In this document: positions 1-6,667 of the stretch, piece after piece
How the letters are laid out: each line of letters begins with the position of its first letter
Position numbering within the stretch: the stretch's first letter is position 1
From: Bacteroidales bacterium
GTDB taxonomy: Bacteria > Bacteroidota > Bacteroidia > Bacteroidales > Muribaculaceae
Direction: 5' to 3'
DNA: 7,192 nt
Assembly (NCBI GenBank): GCA_004555955.1
Contig: SFJG01000099.1
Location: forward strand, 1 to 7,192
Made by a program: the position numbers and the translations under genes
The notes under the pieces: model-generated
What the model was told of the DNA's origin: nothing
The model's input: the letters and a program-made list of their open reading frames with translations, nothing else
Database searches by the model: none

Positions 1-558
1 GATAAAAGTCGTCGCAGTGTTGTGCTTATGGGCAATTCTATCACGGACGGATGGCCTGCGGCTGACAGTGTGTTTTTTGTCGACCACGGCTTTGTCGGTC
101 GCGGCATAAGCGGTCAGGTGAGTGCTCAGATGCGTGAGCGCTTTGCCGACGATGTTATTGCTTTGGAGCCGAATAAGGTGGTTATTCTTTGTGGAACTAA
201 TGATATTGCCGAGAATGATGGCCCCTATGACGAAGACGCGACGTTTGCAAACGTGGTTGCGATGGTTGATATGGCAATCGACAACGCCATAGTGCCATAT
301 GTTTGCTCGGTGTTGCCGGCTCGGTGTTACCGGTGGAATCTGAACATTACCGACGGACCGCAAAAAATCGAGCGTCTTAATTCTCGTTTACGCCAATTTG
401 CGGAGGAGAAGGGTATAGTCTATATCGACTATTTTACGTCGATGGTTGCCGACGACGGCGAATCGCTTCGCGAGGACTATACTTTCGACGGCGTACATCC
501 TATACTCGATGGATATAAGGTGATGGAAGAAATACTCCTTCGAGCAATCGGTAACTGA
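1..558 (+). CDS. SGNH/GDSL-family hydrolase (acylhydrolase/esterase), 5' end missing
   Basis: This is a serine hydrolase of the SGNH fold, which removes acyl or acetyl groups from lipids or carbohydrates; the substrate cannot be read from this fragment. The frame is open from base 1, so the start and any signal peptide lie outside the window. Counting from the first codon in the window, the blocks appear in the expected order. Block I is GNSITDGW with catalytic Ser13. A Gly-rich block II (GRGISG) starts near residue 34. Block III is GTNDI with Asn67. Block V is DGVHP with Asp163 and His166 as the acid and base of the triad. About 185 residues are present, nearly a whole catalytic domain, so little more than a leader should be missing. 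The gene ends with tandem stops (TGA TAA) and faces the isochorismate synthase gene tail to tail. Bacteroidales relatives are often secreted or periplasmic and involved in polysaccharide deacetylation; that role is inference. Family call is firm, exact function unknown. Confidence 0.9.
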   Translation, partial: DKSRRSVVLMGNSITDGWPAADSVFFVDHGFVGRGISGQVSAQMRERFADDVIALEPNKVVILCGTNDIAENDGPYDEDATFANVVAMVDMAIDNAIVPYVCSVLPARCYRWNLNITDGPQKIERLNSRLRQFAEEKGIVYIDYFTSMVADDGESLREDYTFDGVHPILDGYKVMEEILLRAIGN

Positions 559-601
559 TAAGGGAGTCAGCCGTGCTATTCTTGATGGCAACAATGGAAT
601 A

Positions 602-651
602 TAACCATAAATAAGTTTCTTTATTTATGATTTAAGTTTCATTTATGGTTA
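602..651. terminator. AT-rich alternative hairpins between convergent genes (candidate bidirectional terminator)
   Basis: Two inverted repeats share one arm. The short form pairs CATAAATAA (606-614) with TTATTTATG (621-629): 9 bp with a 6-nt loop. The long form pairs TAACCATAAAT (602-612) with ATTTATGGTTA (641-651): 11 bp around 28 nt. They cannot form together. The right arm includes the last codons and stop of the isochorismate synthase gene (stop 639-641). T-rich sequence follows the short hairpin on the plus strand. The position between two converging genes suggests a shared terminator; the low GC content makes the stem weak and the call uncertain. Confidence 0.45.
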
Positions 652-1667
652 AGTTTAGTCAATGTATTAAGTATTACCTCGGATTTTGCTTGTGTTTCGG
701 CGTATTCGCTTTCGGGGACAGACTTATCGGTAATTCCGCTGCCGACGAAAACGGCTACCGTATGCTCATCGAAGCACAAGCTGCGCAAGTTAACGGCGAA
801 GTGGAACGACCGTTCGTCGAAAGGTCCGATGTAGCCTCCGTAGCAATCTCGATTGTGGCGTTCGTTGGCTAAGATGTATTCGACTGCCCTGTCTTTCGGT
901 GTGCCTGCCAGAGCCGGAGTGGGGTGCAAGATGTCGACTAAATCCATCATTTTACGGATGTCGGATTCTTCTATGGTAAACATATTGCAGATGTGCTCCA
1001 CGTTCCCGGCAGGTAGGGTGAATCTGTCGGACACGGTGAAGTCGAAGCCAATGCTTTTTATGCGTTCGGCAATGTATTTCGTTACGAATTGTTGCTCTTC
1101 TATGTCTTTTGCCGACCAAGTTGATTCTCCTTTCAATCGCGTACCTGCGAGTGCCATCGTCGAGAATCTACCATTGTGGTAGTCGCCGATTATTTCCGGC
1201 GAAACGCCAATCCATGCGCCAGTACGAGGTGTGCTGTAGATGAATGTGAATGAGTCGGGATTATTGTTGTGGAGCTGCTCGACAAATGAGACCCAATCAA
1301 CGTCGGAAATTGGTTTGTTTATTACTCTCGAGATTACAACTTTGCGAAGCGTTGTTGATGCCTTAATGGTTGAAATGCACCCCTTCAAGCAATCTATGTA
1401 GTCGCTTTTCGGAGTCGACAGGGCAGCAACGGGCTTCATTTTTTTGTCTACTGAAGAGGTCGGCAGATTGGTTTCGTCGTATTGACGAAAAATTGTTATG
1501 CCTTTGGCGCTTGTTTCGGTGAAAGGAACGATTCTAAATCCGGTCGTACCTGTGACGTTGTCGTCGATTTGAGCGCCGAAAACGAATCCGTCGCGTGTCC
1601 CGTAGGCATAAAACGAATAGCCGAATTTCAGCGAATTGTGAATTGCGTTTTTGATAGACTCTTGCAT
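639..1667 (-). CDS. menF: Isochorismate synthase (chorismate-binding enzyme, MenF type)
   Basis: The 342-aa enzyme should convert chorismate to isochorismate in the cytoplasm, the first committed step of menaquinone synthesis. Family signatures occur in order: LRKVVISR at 107-114, with Lys109 matching the proposed general-base lysine; SPE at 156-158, whose Glu matches the proposed general acid; ALAGTRLKG at 172-180; an EEQQFV segment near 190; HPTPALAG at 248-255; YGGYIGP at 276-282; and GSGI followed by an E-x4-E-x3-K stretch (309-328) that would help bind Mg and carboxylate. Its length is on the short side for MenF/EntC, with a reduced N-terminal part and a complete catalytic core. The ATG overlaps the rimO stop by one base (TAATG), so translation is probably coupled. 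No menD, menB or menE gene and no siderophore gene is in the window, so MenF rather than EntC rests on the usual Bacteroidales anaerobic quinone physiology. Salicylate or aminodeoxychorismate synthase are less likely alternatives. Confidence 0.88.
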   Translation of the reverse strand: MQESIKNAIHNSLKFGYSFYAYGTRDGFVFGAQIDDNVTGTTGFRIVPFTETSAKGITIFRQYDETNLPTSSVDKKMKPVAALSTPKSDYIDCLKGCISTIKASTTLRKVVISRVINKPISDVDWVSFVEQLHNNNPDSFTFIYSTPRTGAWIGVSPEIIGDYHNGRFSTMALAGTRLKGESTWSAKDIEEQQFVTKYIAERIKSIGFDFTVSDRFTLPAGNVEHICNMFTIEESDIRKMMDLVDILHPTPALAGTPKDRAVEYILANERHNRDCYGGYIGPFDERSFHFAVNLRSLCFDEHTVAVFVGSGITDKSVPESEYAETQAKSEVILNTLTKLNHK

Positions 1668-2962
1668 TATTCTACTTTTCCGATTAGTTCAAAAGCGTAA
1701 GCATTTGAGATTTTTACGTTGTAGAATTCTCCAATTGTCAGACTTTGTGACTTCTCGATGAGCACTTCGGGGTCGACTTCAGGCGAATCGAATTGGGTGC
1801 GCCCGACGTAGTAGTCGCCTTCTTCGCGGTCGACGAGAACCTTGAAAGTTTTGCCGATTTTTTCCAGGTTGATTTCGAGCGAGATGTTTTCTTGAATAGC
1901 CATCAATTCGTCAAGTCGGCGGTCTTTTACCTCTTGCGGAATGTCGTCGGCGAAATGCTTTGCGCCGTAGGTGTCTTCTTCTTCGCAATAAGCGAATGCC
2001 CCCATGCGTTCGAAGCGACATTGACGCACGAAATCTTTAAGTTCGTCGAAAGCCGCATCGTCTTCGCCCGGGAAACCAACCATAAGAGTCGTGCGCAAGT
2101 GTATACCGGGCACGCGCTCACGGATAGTTCGGATAAGTTCAAGCGTTGCTTCTCGGTCGATGTGACGTCGCATATTGCTCAGAACCGTATCGTTAATGTG
2201 CTGCAAAGCAATGTCGAGATATTTGCAAATGTTGTCGTGACGATTCATCACGTCAAGGATGTCGTACGGGAATTGGGCAGGGTAGGCATAGTGCAGGCGA
2301 ATCCACTCAACGCCGGGGATTGTTGCCATGCGGTCGATTAATTGACCGAGGCGCATTTCGCCGTAGAGGTCGGTGCCATACGACGATAAGTCTTGCGCTA
2401 TGACGTTGAATTCTTTTACACCTCGTGCTACCAGCGATTCCACTTCTTGCAGAATCTCTTCTTCGGGACGGGACGTGTGTCTGCCCGTAATCAGCGGAAT
2501 GGCGCAAAACGAGCAGAAGCGGTTGCATCCTTCCGAAATCTTCAGATATGCAGAGTGCGACGGCGTTGTGATGATTCGATCGTAGGGCAGTGTTGCCGGA
2601 TGCAATTTCACGACGTCGTCGATGATGTGAGTCCAGTCGAATTTGCCGTAGATTCGGTCAATCTCGGGAATCTCTTTGCGTAGCTCGTCGCGATAGCGCT
2701 CCGACAGGCATCCCATAACTATCAATTCCTTGATGCGATGCTCTTTCTTCGCTTGCGCATACTCAAGAATAGTTTCAATCGATTCCTCTTTTGCGTCACC
2801 GATAAATCCGCAAGTGTTGACGACCACAATTCGACCACATACGTTGTCGGAATTGTGATGCGCTTCGATTCCACAATCGGCAAAACGCTTAAGTAACCGC
2901 TCGGAGTCAACCAGGTTTTTGGAGCATCCGAGTGAGATAATGTCTACTCTATTGTTTATCAT
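1667..2962 (-). CDS. rimO: Ribosomal protein S12 methylthiotransferase RimO
   Basis: This 431-aa radical-SAM enzyme adds a methylthio group to a conserved aspartate of ribosomal protein S12. The N-terminal methylthiotransferase domain carries three cluster-binding cysteines, Cys13 (SLGCSKN), Cys51 (NTCGF) and Cys85 (MGCLSE). The radical-SAM cluster motif CNRFCSFC gives Cys146, Cys150 and Cys153, followed by an ITGRHTSRP stretch typical of the family. A TRAM domain occupies roughly 361-431 and contains FDSPEVDPEV, which fits RimO better than MiaB. The frame stays open upstream to 3040, but the ATG at 2960-2962 is preferred: it begins MINNRVDIISLGCSKN, as RimO proteins usually do, and lies one base after the ftsY stop. 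The extra 26 residues upstream would only overlap the end of ftsY. All catalytic cysteines are present. The gene sits between ftsY and the isochorismate synthase gene in one transcription unit. Confidence 0.96.
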   Translation of the reverse strand: MINNRVDIISLGCSKNLVDSERLLKRFADCGIEAHHNSDNVCGRIVVVNTCGFIGDAKEESIETILEYAQAKKEHRIKELIVMGCLSERYRDELRKEIPEIDRIYGKFDWTHIIDDVVKLHPATLPYDRIITTPSHSAYLKISEGCNRFCSFCAIPLITGRHTSRPEEEILQEVESLVARGVKEFNVIAQDLSSYGTDLYGEMRLGQLIDRMATIPGVEWIRLHYAYPAQFPYDILDVMNRHDNICKYLDIALQHINDTVLSNMRRHIDREATLELIRTIRERVPGIHLRTTLMVGFPGEDDAAFDELKDFVRQCRFERMGAFAYCEEEDTYGAKHFADDIPQEVKDRRLDELMAIQENISLEINLEKIGKTFKVLVDREEGDYYVGRTQFDSPEVDPEVLIEKSQSLTIGEFYNVKISNAYAFELIGKVE

Positions 2963-2963
2963 C

Positions 2964-3917
2964 TTATTTCTTGAAAAGAGAATCAACAAACTCTCGTTTT
3001 CTGAAAATCTGAAGGTCTTCGATTCCTTCGCCCAAGCCAATATATTTTACCGGAATGCGGAAACCGTCGCTGATGCCGATAACCACACCGCCTTTGGCAG
3101 TTCCGTCGAGCTTTGTAATGGCAAGCTGATTGACATCGGTTGCGGCAACGAATTGCTTGGCTTGTTCAAAAGCATTCTGTCCGGTGGAGCCGTCGAGCAC
3201 AAGCAACGTCTCATTAGGAGCTCCGGGGACAACGCGATTCATTACGTTTTTGATTTTCGTCAACTCGTTCATCAGTCCGACTTTGTTGTGAAGACGACCT
3301 GCTGTGTCGATAATCACTACGTCGGCACCTGACGCCTTCGCCGAGCTTACTGTGTCGAAAGCCACCGACGCAGGGTCGGAACCCATTTGTTGCTTGATGA
3401 CAGGCACATCGACGCGCTTGCCCCAGATTTCGAGTTGCTCGATTGCCGCAGCGCGGAATGTGTCGGCAGCGCCGAGAACCACTTTGTTGCCTGCTTTCTT
3501 ATATTGGTAAGCAAGCTTGCCGATGGTAGTTGTTTTGCCAACGCCGTTCACTCCGACAACCATTATCACATATGGCTTTTTATCGGCAGGGACAACGAAT
3601 TCTTCGACGTTGTCGTCTTCGTCGCCTACCAACAAATCCGTAACTTCCTCGCGAAGAAGTTCGTTAAGTTCGTTCGTGCTGACATATTTATCGCGAGCGA
3701 CGCGCGCCTTGATTTTGTCGATAATTTTTAGCGTTGTATCGATGCCGACGTCCGAAGAAATGAAGATTTCTTCGAGTTCGTCAAGAAAGTCATCGTCAAT
3801 AGTGGATTTGCCGGCAATAGCGTGAGCCACTTTTGAGAAAAAGCCTTCTTTCGTCTTCGATAGACCCTTGTCGAGAGTTTCTTTTTTGTCCTTTGAAAAA
3901 AAATTAAATATACCCAT
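2964..3917 (-). CDS. ftsY: Signal recognition particle receptor FtsY
   Basis: This 317-aa SRP-GTPase receptor docks SRP-bound ribosomes at the inner membrane for co-translational insertion of membrane proteins. An N domain (about 20-95) precedes the GTPase G domain. Visible motifs are G1 GVNGVGKTT (122-130), DTFRAAA (152-158), G3 DTAG (204-207), the SRP-GTPase motif LDGSTGQNA (241-249), G4 TKLD (268-271) and the closing GLGEGIEDL (294-302). The long acidic A domain of E. coli FtsY is absent, leaving a short N-terminus (MGIFNFFSKDKK) whose aromatic-basic composition could contact the membrane, as is common outside enterobacteria. It is the first gene of the ftsY-rimO-menF unit and its stop is one base from the rimO start. 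In many Bacteroidetes rpmB, rpmG and a small DUF4295 gene lie just upstream; they are not found here, and a separate promoter serves ftsY instead. Confidence 0.97.
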   Translation of the reverse strand: MGIFNFFSKDKKETLDKGLSKTKEGFFSKVAHAIAGKSTIDDDFLDELEEIFISSDVGIDTTLKIIDKIKARVARDKYVSTNELNELLREEVTDLLVGDEDDNVEEFVVPADKKPYVIMVVGVNGVGKTTTIGKLAYQYKKAGNKVVLGAADTFRAAAIEQLEIWGKRVDVPVIKQQMGSDPASVAFDTVSSAKASGADVVIIDTAGRLHNKVGLMNELTKIKNVMNRVVPGAPNETLLVLDGSTGQNAFEQAKQFVAATDVNQLAITKLDGTAKGGVVIGISDGFRIPVKYIGLGEGIEDLQIFRKREFVDSLFKK

Positions 3918-3974
3918 ATAGATTATTTAATGCATAGATTGAGGAAAGCCGAGCACAAAAAACGAGTACGTTTC

Positions 3975-3988
3975 TGTAAATCTTTACA
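3975..3988. repeat. Short palindrome in the ftsY leader
   Basis: TGTAAA and TTTACA flank a 2-nt centre within the presumed 5' leader of ftsY, downstream of the inferred transcription start. It could be an operator half-site pair or coincidence in AT-rich DNA. No regulator can be assigned. Confidence 0.25.
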
Positions 3989-4008
3989 ATATCAGCGACT
4001 TTCTTCTG

Positions 4009-4039
4009 CAAAATTAGTGCAAATCGAGCGAAAAACAAA
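4009..4039 (-). promoter_or_regulatory. Bacteroidetes-type promoter for ftsY-rimO-menF
   Basis: On the minus strand the -7 element is TAATTTTG (4016 down to 4009), a full match to TAnnTTTG. The -33 element TTTG occupies 4039-4036, separated by exactly 19 nt. Transcription should start about 4-7 nt past the -7 box, near 4002-4005, giving a leader of roughly 85-90 nt before the ftsY ATG. Both boxes match and the spacing is canonical for the primary sigma factor of this phylum. Confidence 0.75.
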
Positions 4040-4040
4040 A

Positions 4041-4077
4041 CGAAAATGCTTAAAACCACCCCAAGCGGTGAGTTTTA
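4041..4077 (-). terminator. Candidate intrinsic terminator of the exporter-lysR operon
   Basis: TAAAAC plus CACC (4051-4060) pair with GGTG (4067-4070) and GTTTTA (4072-4077): a 10-bp stem with one bulged base and a 6-nt loop. Read on the minus strand the stem is followed by a T-rich stretch (AGCATTTTCGTTTTG), as expected for factor-independent termination. It lies about 100 nt after the lysR stop and directly abuts the ftsY promoter, so it would insulate the two operons. Confidence 0.5.
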
Positions 4078-4130
4078 GGGCTATGGTTTGAGGCTGTTGT
4101 GGGTTATATGTCAGAGCAACGACCATCCTT

Positions 4131-4166
4131 AATCATTAACCAAGGCAAAGCCATTGGCTAATGATT
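4131..4166 (-). terminator. Long stem-loop just after lysR
   Basis: AATCATTA (4131-4138) pairs with TAATGATT (4159-4166). After one mismatch CCAA (4140-4143) pairs with TTGG (4154-4157), and GGC pairs with GCC around an AAA loop. The stem-loop begins 14 nt past the lysR stop codon on the minus strand. There is no T-run immediately after it, so it may protect the mRNA 3' end or act with the second hairpin at 4051-4077 rather than terminate alone. Confidence 0.4.
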
Positions 4167-4180
4167 GCAGTCTTACACTG

Positions 4181-5080
4181 TTAAATCCATGAGTTCTGCC
4201 GTTGTTTTACGGCAAGTGATTCGCTAAGCAAACGTATAAATTCTTTCATCGAATGTTTGTGGTATGTGTCTTTGAGGATGTGAACGCATCCGGTCATATC
4301 GTTGTACGGCACGTCAAGTGGGATAGCTTTCACTTCGTGTTCGTTGTAGATTGTGTCTTCTGCCAGAATGGTTACGAAGTGCGTTTGGCGAATCAGTTTA
4401 AGCAGAATGTTCACCTCATTCAGTTCGATACAAATGTGGAAGTGGCTATCGTTGTGAACGATGCTGTCGAAAGCGTTTCGTGCTTGCAAGCCTTCTGACG
4501 GTAAGGCTAAGTCGTATTTTTCCAGTTCTGCCATCGAAATTTTTTTCTTCGAAGCGAGAGCGTGGTTAGTTGATACAACGGCAGCTAACCTGTTCTGGAA
4601 CAATGTGTGCGATTCAACGTCAGCGGGCTGCCGGGAGGGCTTGAAGGCGAGGACGAAGTCTAATTCATGTTTTGCAAGAAGTTCCATTAGCTCGTTCATC
4701 GGTTTATAGATGACATTAAGCTTTATTCGCGGATAGATTTTCAAGAAGGTGATTACCGTTTCTGTCAGTATTGGACTGAAAGAATAGGTAACACCTATGT
4801 TCAGCGAACCTGCCGACAGTTTCTTCAAATCGTGTATGCGGTCGACACAGGTTTCGGCATCGTGGATGGTTTGCAGGGCGAATGGCAACATTTCCTCTCC
4901 GGCTTCAGTGAGACTGATGGAATGGCTGTTGCGGATGAAAAGTTGTACGTCAAGCTCCTCCTCTAATTGCCTGACTTGTTGCGAAAGCGAACTTTGTGCG
5001 ATGTTCATTGCCTTAGCTGCGTCTGAAAAATTTAATGTTTCAGCGGCTTTTACGAAATATTTTAGCTGTCTTAGTTCCAT
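4181..5080 (-). CDS. LysR-family transcriptional regulator
   Basis: This 299-aa DNA-binding regulator has the standard LysR length. The winged helix-turn-helix occupies about residues 1-60 (MELRQLKYFVKAAETLNFSD, then AAKAMNIAQSSLSQQVRQLE), with the wing ending at SLTEAGEEM. A linker helix (about 62-88) leads to the periplasmic-binding-protein-like effector domain (about 91-290), beginning GSLNIGVTYSFSPIL. The ligand cannot be read from sequence. It lies 19 nt after the YjjB-like gene on the same strand and is the last gene of that operon, whereas LysR genes are more often divergent from their targets. Autoregulation together with the exporter genes is therefore plausible, and a palindrome upstream of the operon promoter could be its site; both are inference. 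Family assignment is certain, target and effector unknown. Confidence 0.93.
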   Translation of the reverse strand: MELRQLKYFVKAAETLNFSDAAKAMNIAQSSLSQQVRQLEEELDVQLFIRNSHSISLTEAGEEMLPFALQTIHDAETCVDRIHDLKKLSAGSLNIGVTYSFSPILTETVITFLKIYPRIKLNVIYKPMNELMELLAKHELDFVLAFKPSRQPADVESHTLFQNRLAAVVSTNHALASKKKISMAELEKYDLALPSEGLQARNAFDSIVHNDSHFHICIELNEVNILLKLIRQTHFVTILAEDTIYNEHEVKAIPLDVPYNDMTGCVHILKDTYHKHSMKEFIRLLSESLAVKQRQNSWI

Positions 5081-5099
5081 AAAAGTTTTTTAGTTTGTT

Positions 5100-5594
5100 T
5101 TATCTTGTGGCGGTAAATGAAATTTTCTTGAAGAGGAAGACCGGAACAGTAGCCCCGATTACCATGCATAACACGATAAAAATGCAAGTCAGCCCGTTGT
5201 AAGCCAACTGATTGAAATAATAGGCGAAAGCACCTTCTTGCGTGCAGAATAAGCAAGAAAGAAGAGCCTCTGTCGTGCCGTAGGCATACATACCCGGTAT
5301 CATAGGTAAAAGTGCCGGGAAAAAGCACACTTCAGCGGGGCACTTGATGCGAGGCGCCAGTAATACGGCAAGCAATCCGATGGTGAACGAAGCCAAAGCG
5401 CTTGCCGGTATAATGTGCATTGCCGGCCAGTCGGGCAATGTTAGGACGTAGCGTATCGAATGTCCTATAGCTGCAATCAACCCGCATGTCATGTAGGCAC
5501 GCCGTGGGCTGTTGCTGATACTTGAAAAGCCTATTGCAGCTATTGCCGCAAACAATCCGTCTTCAAAAACATTAATTAGAATATCGTAGAACAT
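5100..5594 (-). CDS. YjjB-like subunit of a ThrE-family exporter (threonine/serine exporter family)
   Basis: This 164-aa hydrophobic protein corresponds to the short C-terminal half of ThrE-type exporters. I read about five membrane segments, near 8-26, 34-52, 61-82, 86-108 and 130-155. The strongest family sign is the proline-rich FPALLPMIPGMYAYG stretch at 92-106. In related systems this half works together with a YjjP-like protein, which is the next gene upstream, 16 nt away. Characterised relatives export threonine and serine (Corynebacterium ThrE) or succinate (enterobacterial YjjPB), so the substrate here is open. Length is normal for the single-domain form. The C-terminus is short and basic, ending KKISFTATR, and probably cytoplasmic. 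Confidence 0.85.
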   Translation of the reverse strand: MFYDILINVFEDGLFAAIAAIGFSSISNSPRRAYMTCGLIAAIGHSIRYVLTLPDWPAMHIIPASALASFTIGLLAVLLAPRIKCPAEVCFFPALLPMIPGMYAYGTTEALLSCLFCTQEGAFAYYFNQLAYNGLTCIFIVLCMVIGATVPVFLFKKISFTATR

Positions 5595-5610
5595 TTTTTT
5601 GTCGATTTAA

Positions 5611-6384
5611 TCAAAACCATTTCATTCCTAATATTAGCATTCCGGCGCACAGTCCTGCCGACAAGCATGCGGTAAGAATAGCCGCATCCATAAATCGGCT
5701 GAATGCGCACAGGTAGTGACAGTAGAGCATATCGCTGACCGCATTCATGTAAGGTACACCGGGTATTAGATATAGTACACTTGTTCCGAGTGCAATTTCC
5801 GGAGTGCTACCGATGCCGAATATATGACCTGCAGCGCTAAAGGTGGCTGAAAAGAACGAGGCACAAAGAAACGTGAGTCGTACGTCGAACCGCTCCTCCA
5901 GCATTATCTGTTTCAGCCTGAAGCCGAGAAGTGTTGAGAAAAAGACAATCAGCATAGCTGTTACGTCCCCGCCGAAAAGCCTGCAGAATGAGGCATTTGC
6001 CAGGCTTGTAAGTAGTAGTACTTCCGTCCTGCCGGTCGGTGGTGTCTTGCAGATGATTTTGAAGCGGCTCTCTGCAGTCTGAAAATCAAGATGATTGTCT
6101 GCCACTTCCCAACTGAGTCGGCTGAGCAACGCGTTGATGTGGAAGCTTATGCCAGAGTCGGCGGTCTTGCGTACAGCTATGTCTCGTCGGGATTCATCTT
6201 CGCCCCATACCCAAACGTATACATGTGTTGGCATAATTGATATGTCGAAACCATAGCCGAATGCACTTGCCATTCGCCGAGTATTTTTCTCTGTGCGAAT
6301 GCAAGTGGCACCTGAACCCAACAATAGCGAGGCATAGTCGGCAAGAAAAGCGGCAGTTCGCTGCATGTCGGCATCGTTGGACAT
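5611..6384 (-). CDS. YjjP-like subunit of a ThrE-family exporter (DUF1212 type)
   Basis: With this start the protein has 257 aa, the usual size of YjjP-like proteins. A soluble N-terminal part (about 1-115) begins with the family-like segment SLLLGSGATCIRTEKNTRR (19-37). The C-terminal half is membrane-embedded, with about five hydrophobic segments and the signature LIPGVPYMNAVSDM at 206-219, the counterpart of the proline motif in YjjB. It should pair with the YjjB-like protein encoded 16 nt downstream. The start is uncertain. ATG at 6382-6384 lies 13 nt past the stop of the upstream small gene and gives a typical N-terminus. ATG at 6415-6417 has a GGAG 9 nt upstream but overlaps that gene by 20 nt. 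GTG at 6448-6450 overlaps further. An AGGAGG lies only 1 nt before the 6384 ATG, too close for ordinary Shine-Dalgarno use. Confidence 0.85.
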   Translation of the reverse strand: MSNDADMQRTAAFLADYASLLLGSGATCIRTEKNTRRMASAFGYGFDISIMPTHVYVWVWGEDESRRDIAVRKTADSGISFHINALLSRLSWEVADNHLDFQTAESRFKIICKTPPTGRTEVLLLTSLANASFCRLFGGDVTAMLIVFFSTLLGFRLKQIMLEERFDVRLTFLCASFFSATFSAAGHIFGIGSTPEIALGTSVLYLIPGVPYMNAVSDMLYCHYLCAFSRFMDAAILTACLSAGLCAGMLILGMKWF

Positions 6385-6397
6385 TCCTCCTGTACTA

Positions 6398-6595
6398 TTA
6401 ATCTTCGAAATCGTCATCTTCTTTATCTCCGGGTACGTAAAACATCTCACTTTCTTTGCCTATTTCAATAACGTGATGGGGTCGATTACCGGCTTTGTGA
6501 TGCCTCTCACCGAAATATCTTTCTACGGTTCTGAACACGAATGCAAACAATAGTACTCCCACTATTGCGCACCATACAATCATTGGTTGGCTCAT
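6398..6595 (-). CDS. Small single-pass membrane protein of unknown function
   Basis: This 65-aa protein is not one I recognise. Residues 5-24 (MIVWCAIVGVLLFAFVFRTV) form one clear transmembrane helix at the extreme N-terminus. A basic, histidine-containing stretch follows (RYFGERHHKAGNRPHH, 26-41), then a strongly acidic tail (GDKEDDDFED). The positive residues after the helix suggest N-out, C-in topology. Evidence that it is a real gene: a good promoter ends about 25 nt upstream, its stop is 13 nt before the likely start of the YjjP-like gene, and its composition is protein-like. Being first in the exporter operon, it might be an accessory or assembly factor of the exporter, but nothing in the sequence proves that. 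An alternative start is Met5 (6581-6583), right at the helix. Confidence 0.65.
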   Translation of the reverse strand: MSQPMIVWCAIVGVLLFAFVFRTVERYFGERHHKAGNRPHHVIEIGKESEMFYVPGDKEDDDFED

Positions 6596-6623
6596 AATCT
6601 TTCGTCATTTTATTAATTCGCTG

Positions 6624-6654
6624 CAAAAGTATAACAGTATTGACGCCAACGAAA
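6624..6654 (-). promoter_or_regulatory. Bacteroidetes-type promoter for the small protein-exporter-lysR operon
   Basis: On the minus strand the -7 box TACTTTTG (6631 down to 6624) fully matches TAnnTTTG. At the canonical 19-nt spacing the -33 position reads TTTC (6654-6651), one mismatch from TTTG. The start of transcription should be near 6618-6620, leaving a leader of about 25 nt before the ATG at 6593-6595. The imperfect -33 box would fit a promoter that needs an activator. Confidence 0.65.
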
Positions 6655-6667
6655 GTCTTTATCACGG

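Noticed and set aside
388..594. 68-codon minus-strand frame inside the SGNH hydrolase gene
   Set aside because: It lies opposite the conserved DxxH block and has no promoter or recognisable content.
853..1182. 109-codon plus-strand frame opposite the isochorismate synthase gene
   Set aside because: Antisense to conserved catalytic motifs of that enzyme, with no protein family features.
1793..2341. 182-codon plus-strand open frame opposite rimO
   Set aside because: It is the antisense shadow of a strongly supported rimO gene, with no recognisable motif and no promoter or ribosome site.
2963..3040. Longer rimO form starting at 3040
   Set aside because: The additional 26 residues overlap the ftsY 3' end in another frame and have no RimO similarity; the start one base after the ftsY stop gives the typical N-terminus.
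3992..4126. Short minus-strand ORF (about 44 aa, starting MVVALTYNPQQ) between lysR and ftsY
   Set aside because: It runs through the terminator hairpin and the ftsY promoter, so it is probably a chance or repeat-derived frame rather than a gene.
3918..4180. rpmB, rpmG, DUF4295 or a small SRP RNA upstream of ftsY
   Set aside because: These neighbours were looked for because of the usual Bacteroidetes order and the SRP link; none of their sequence features is present.
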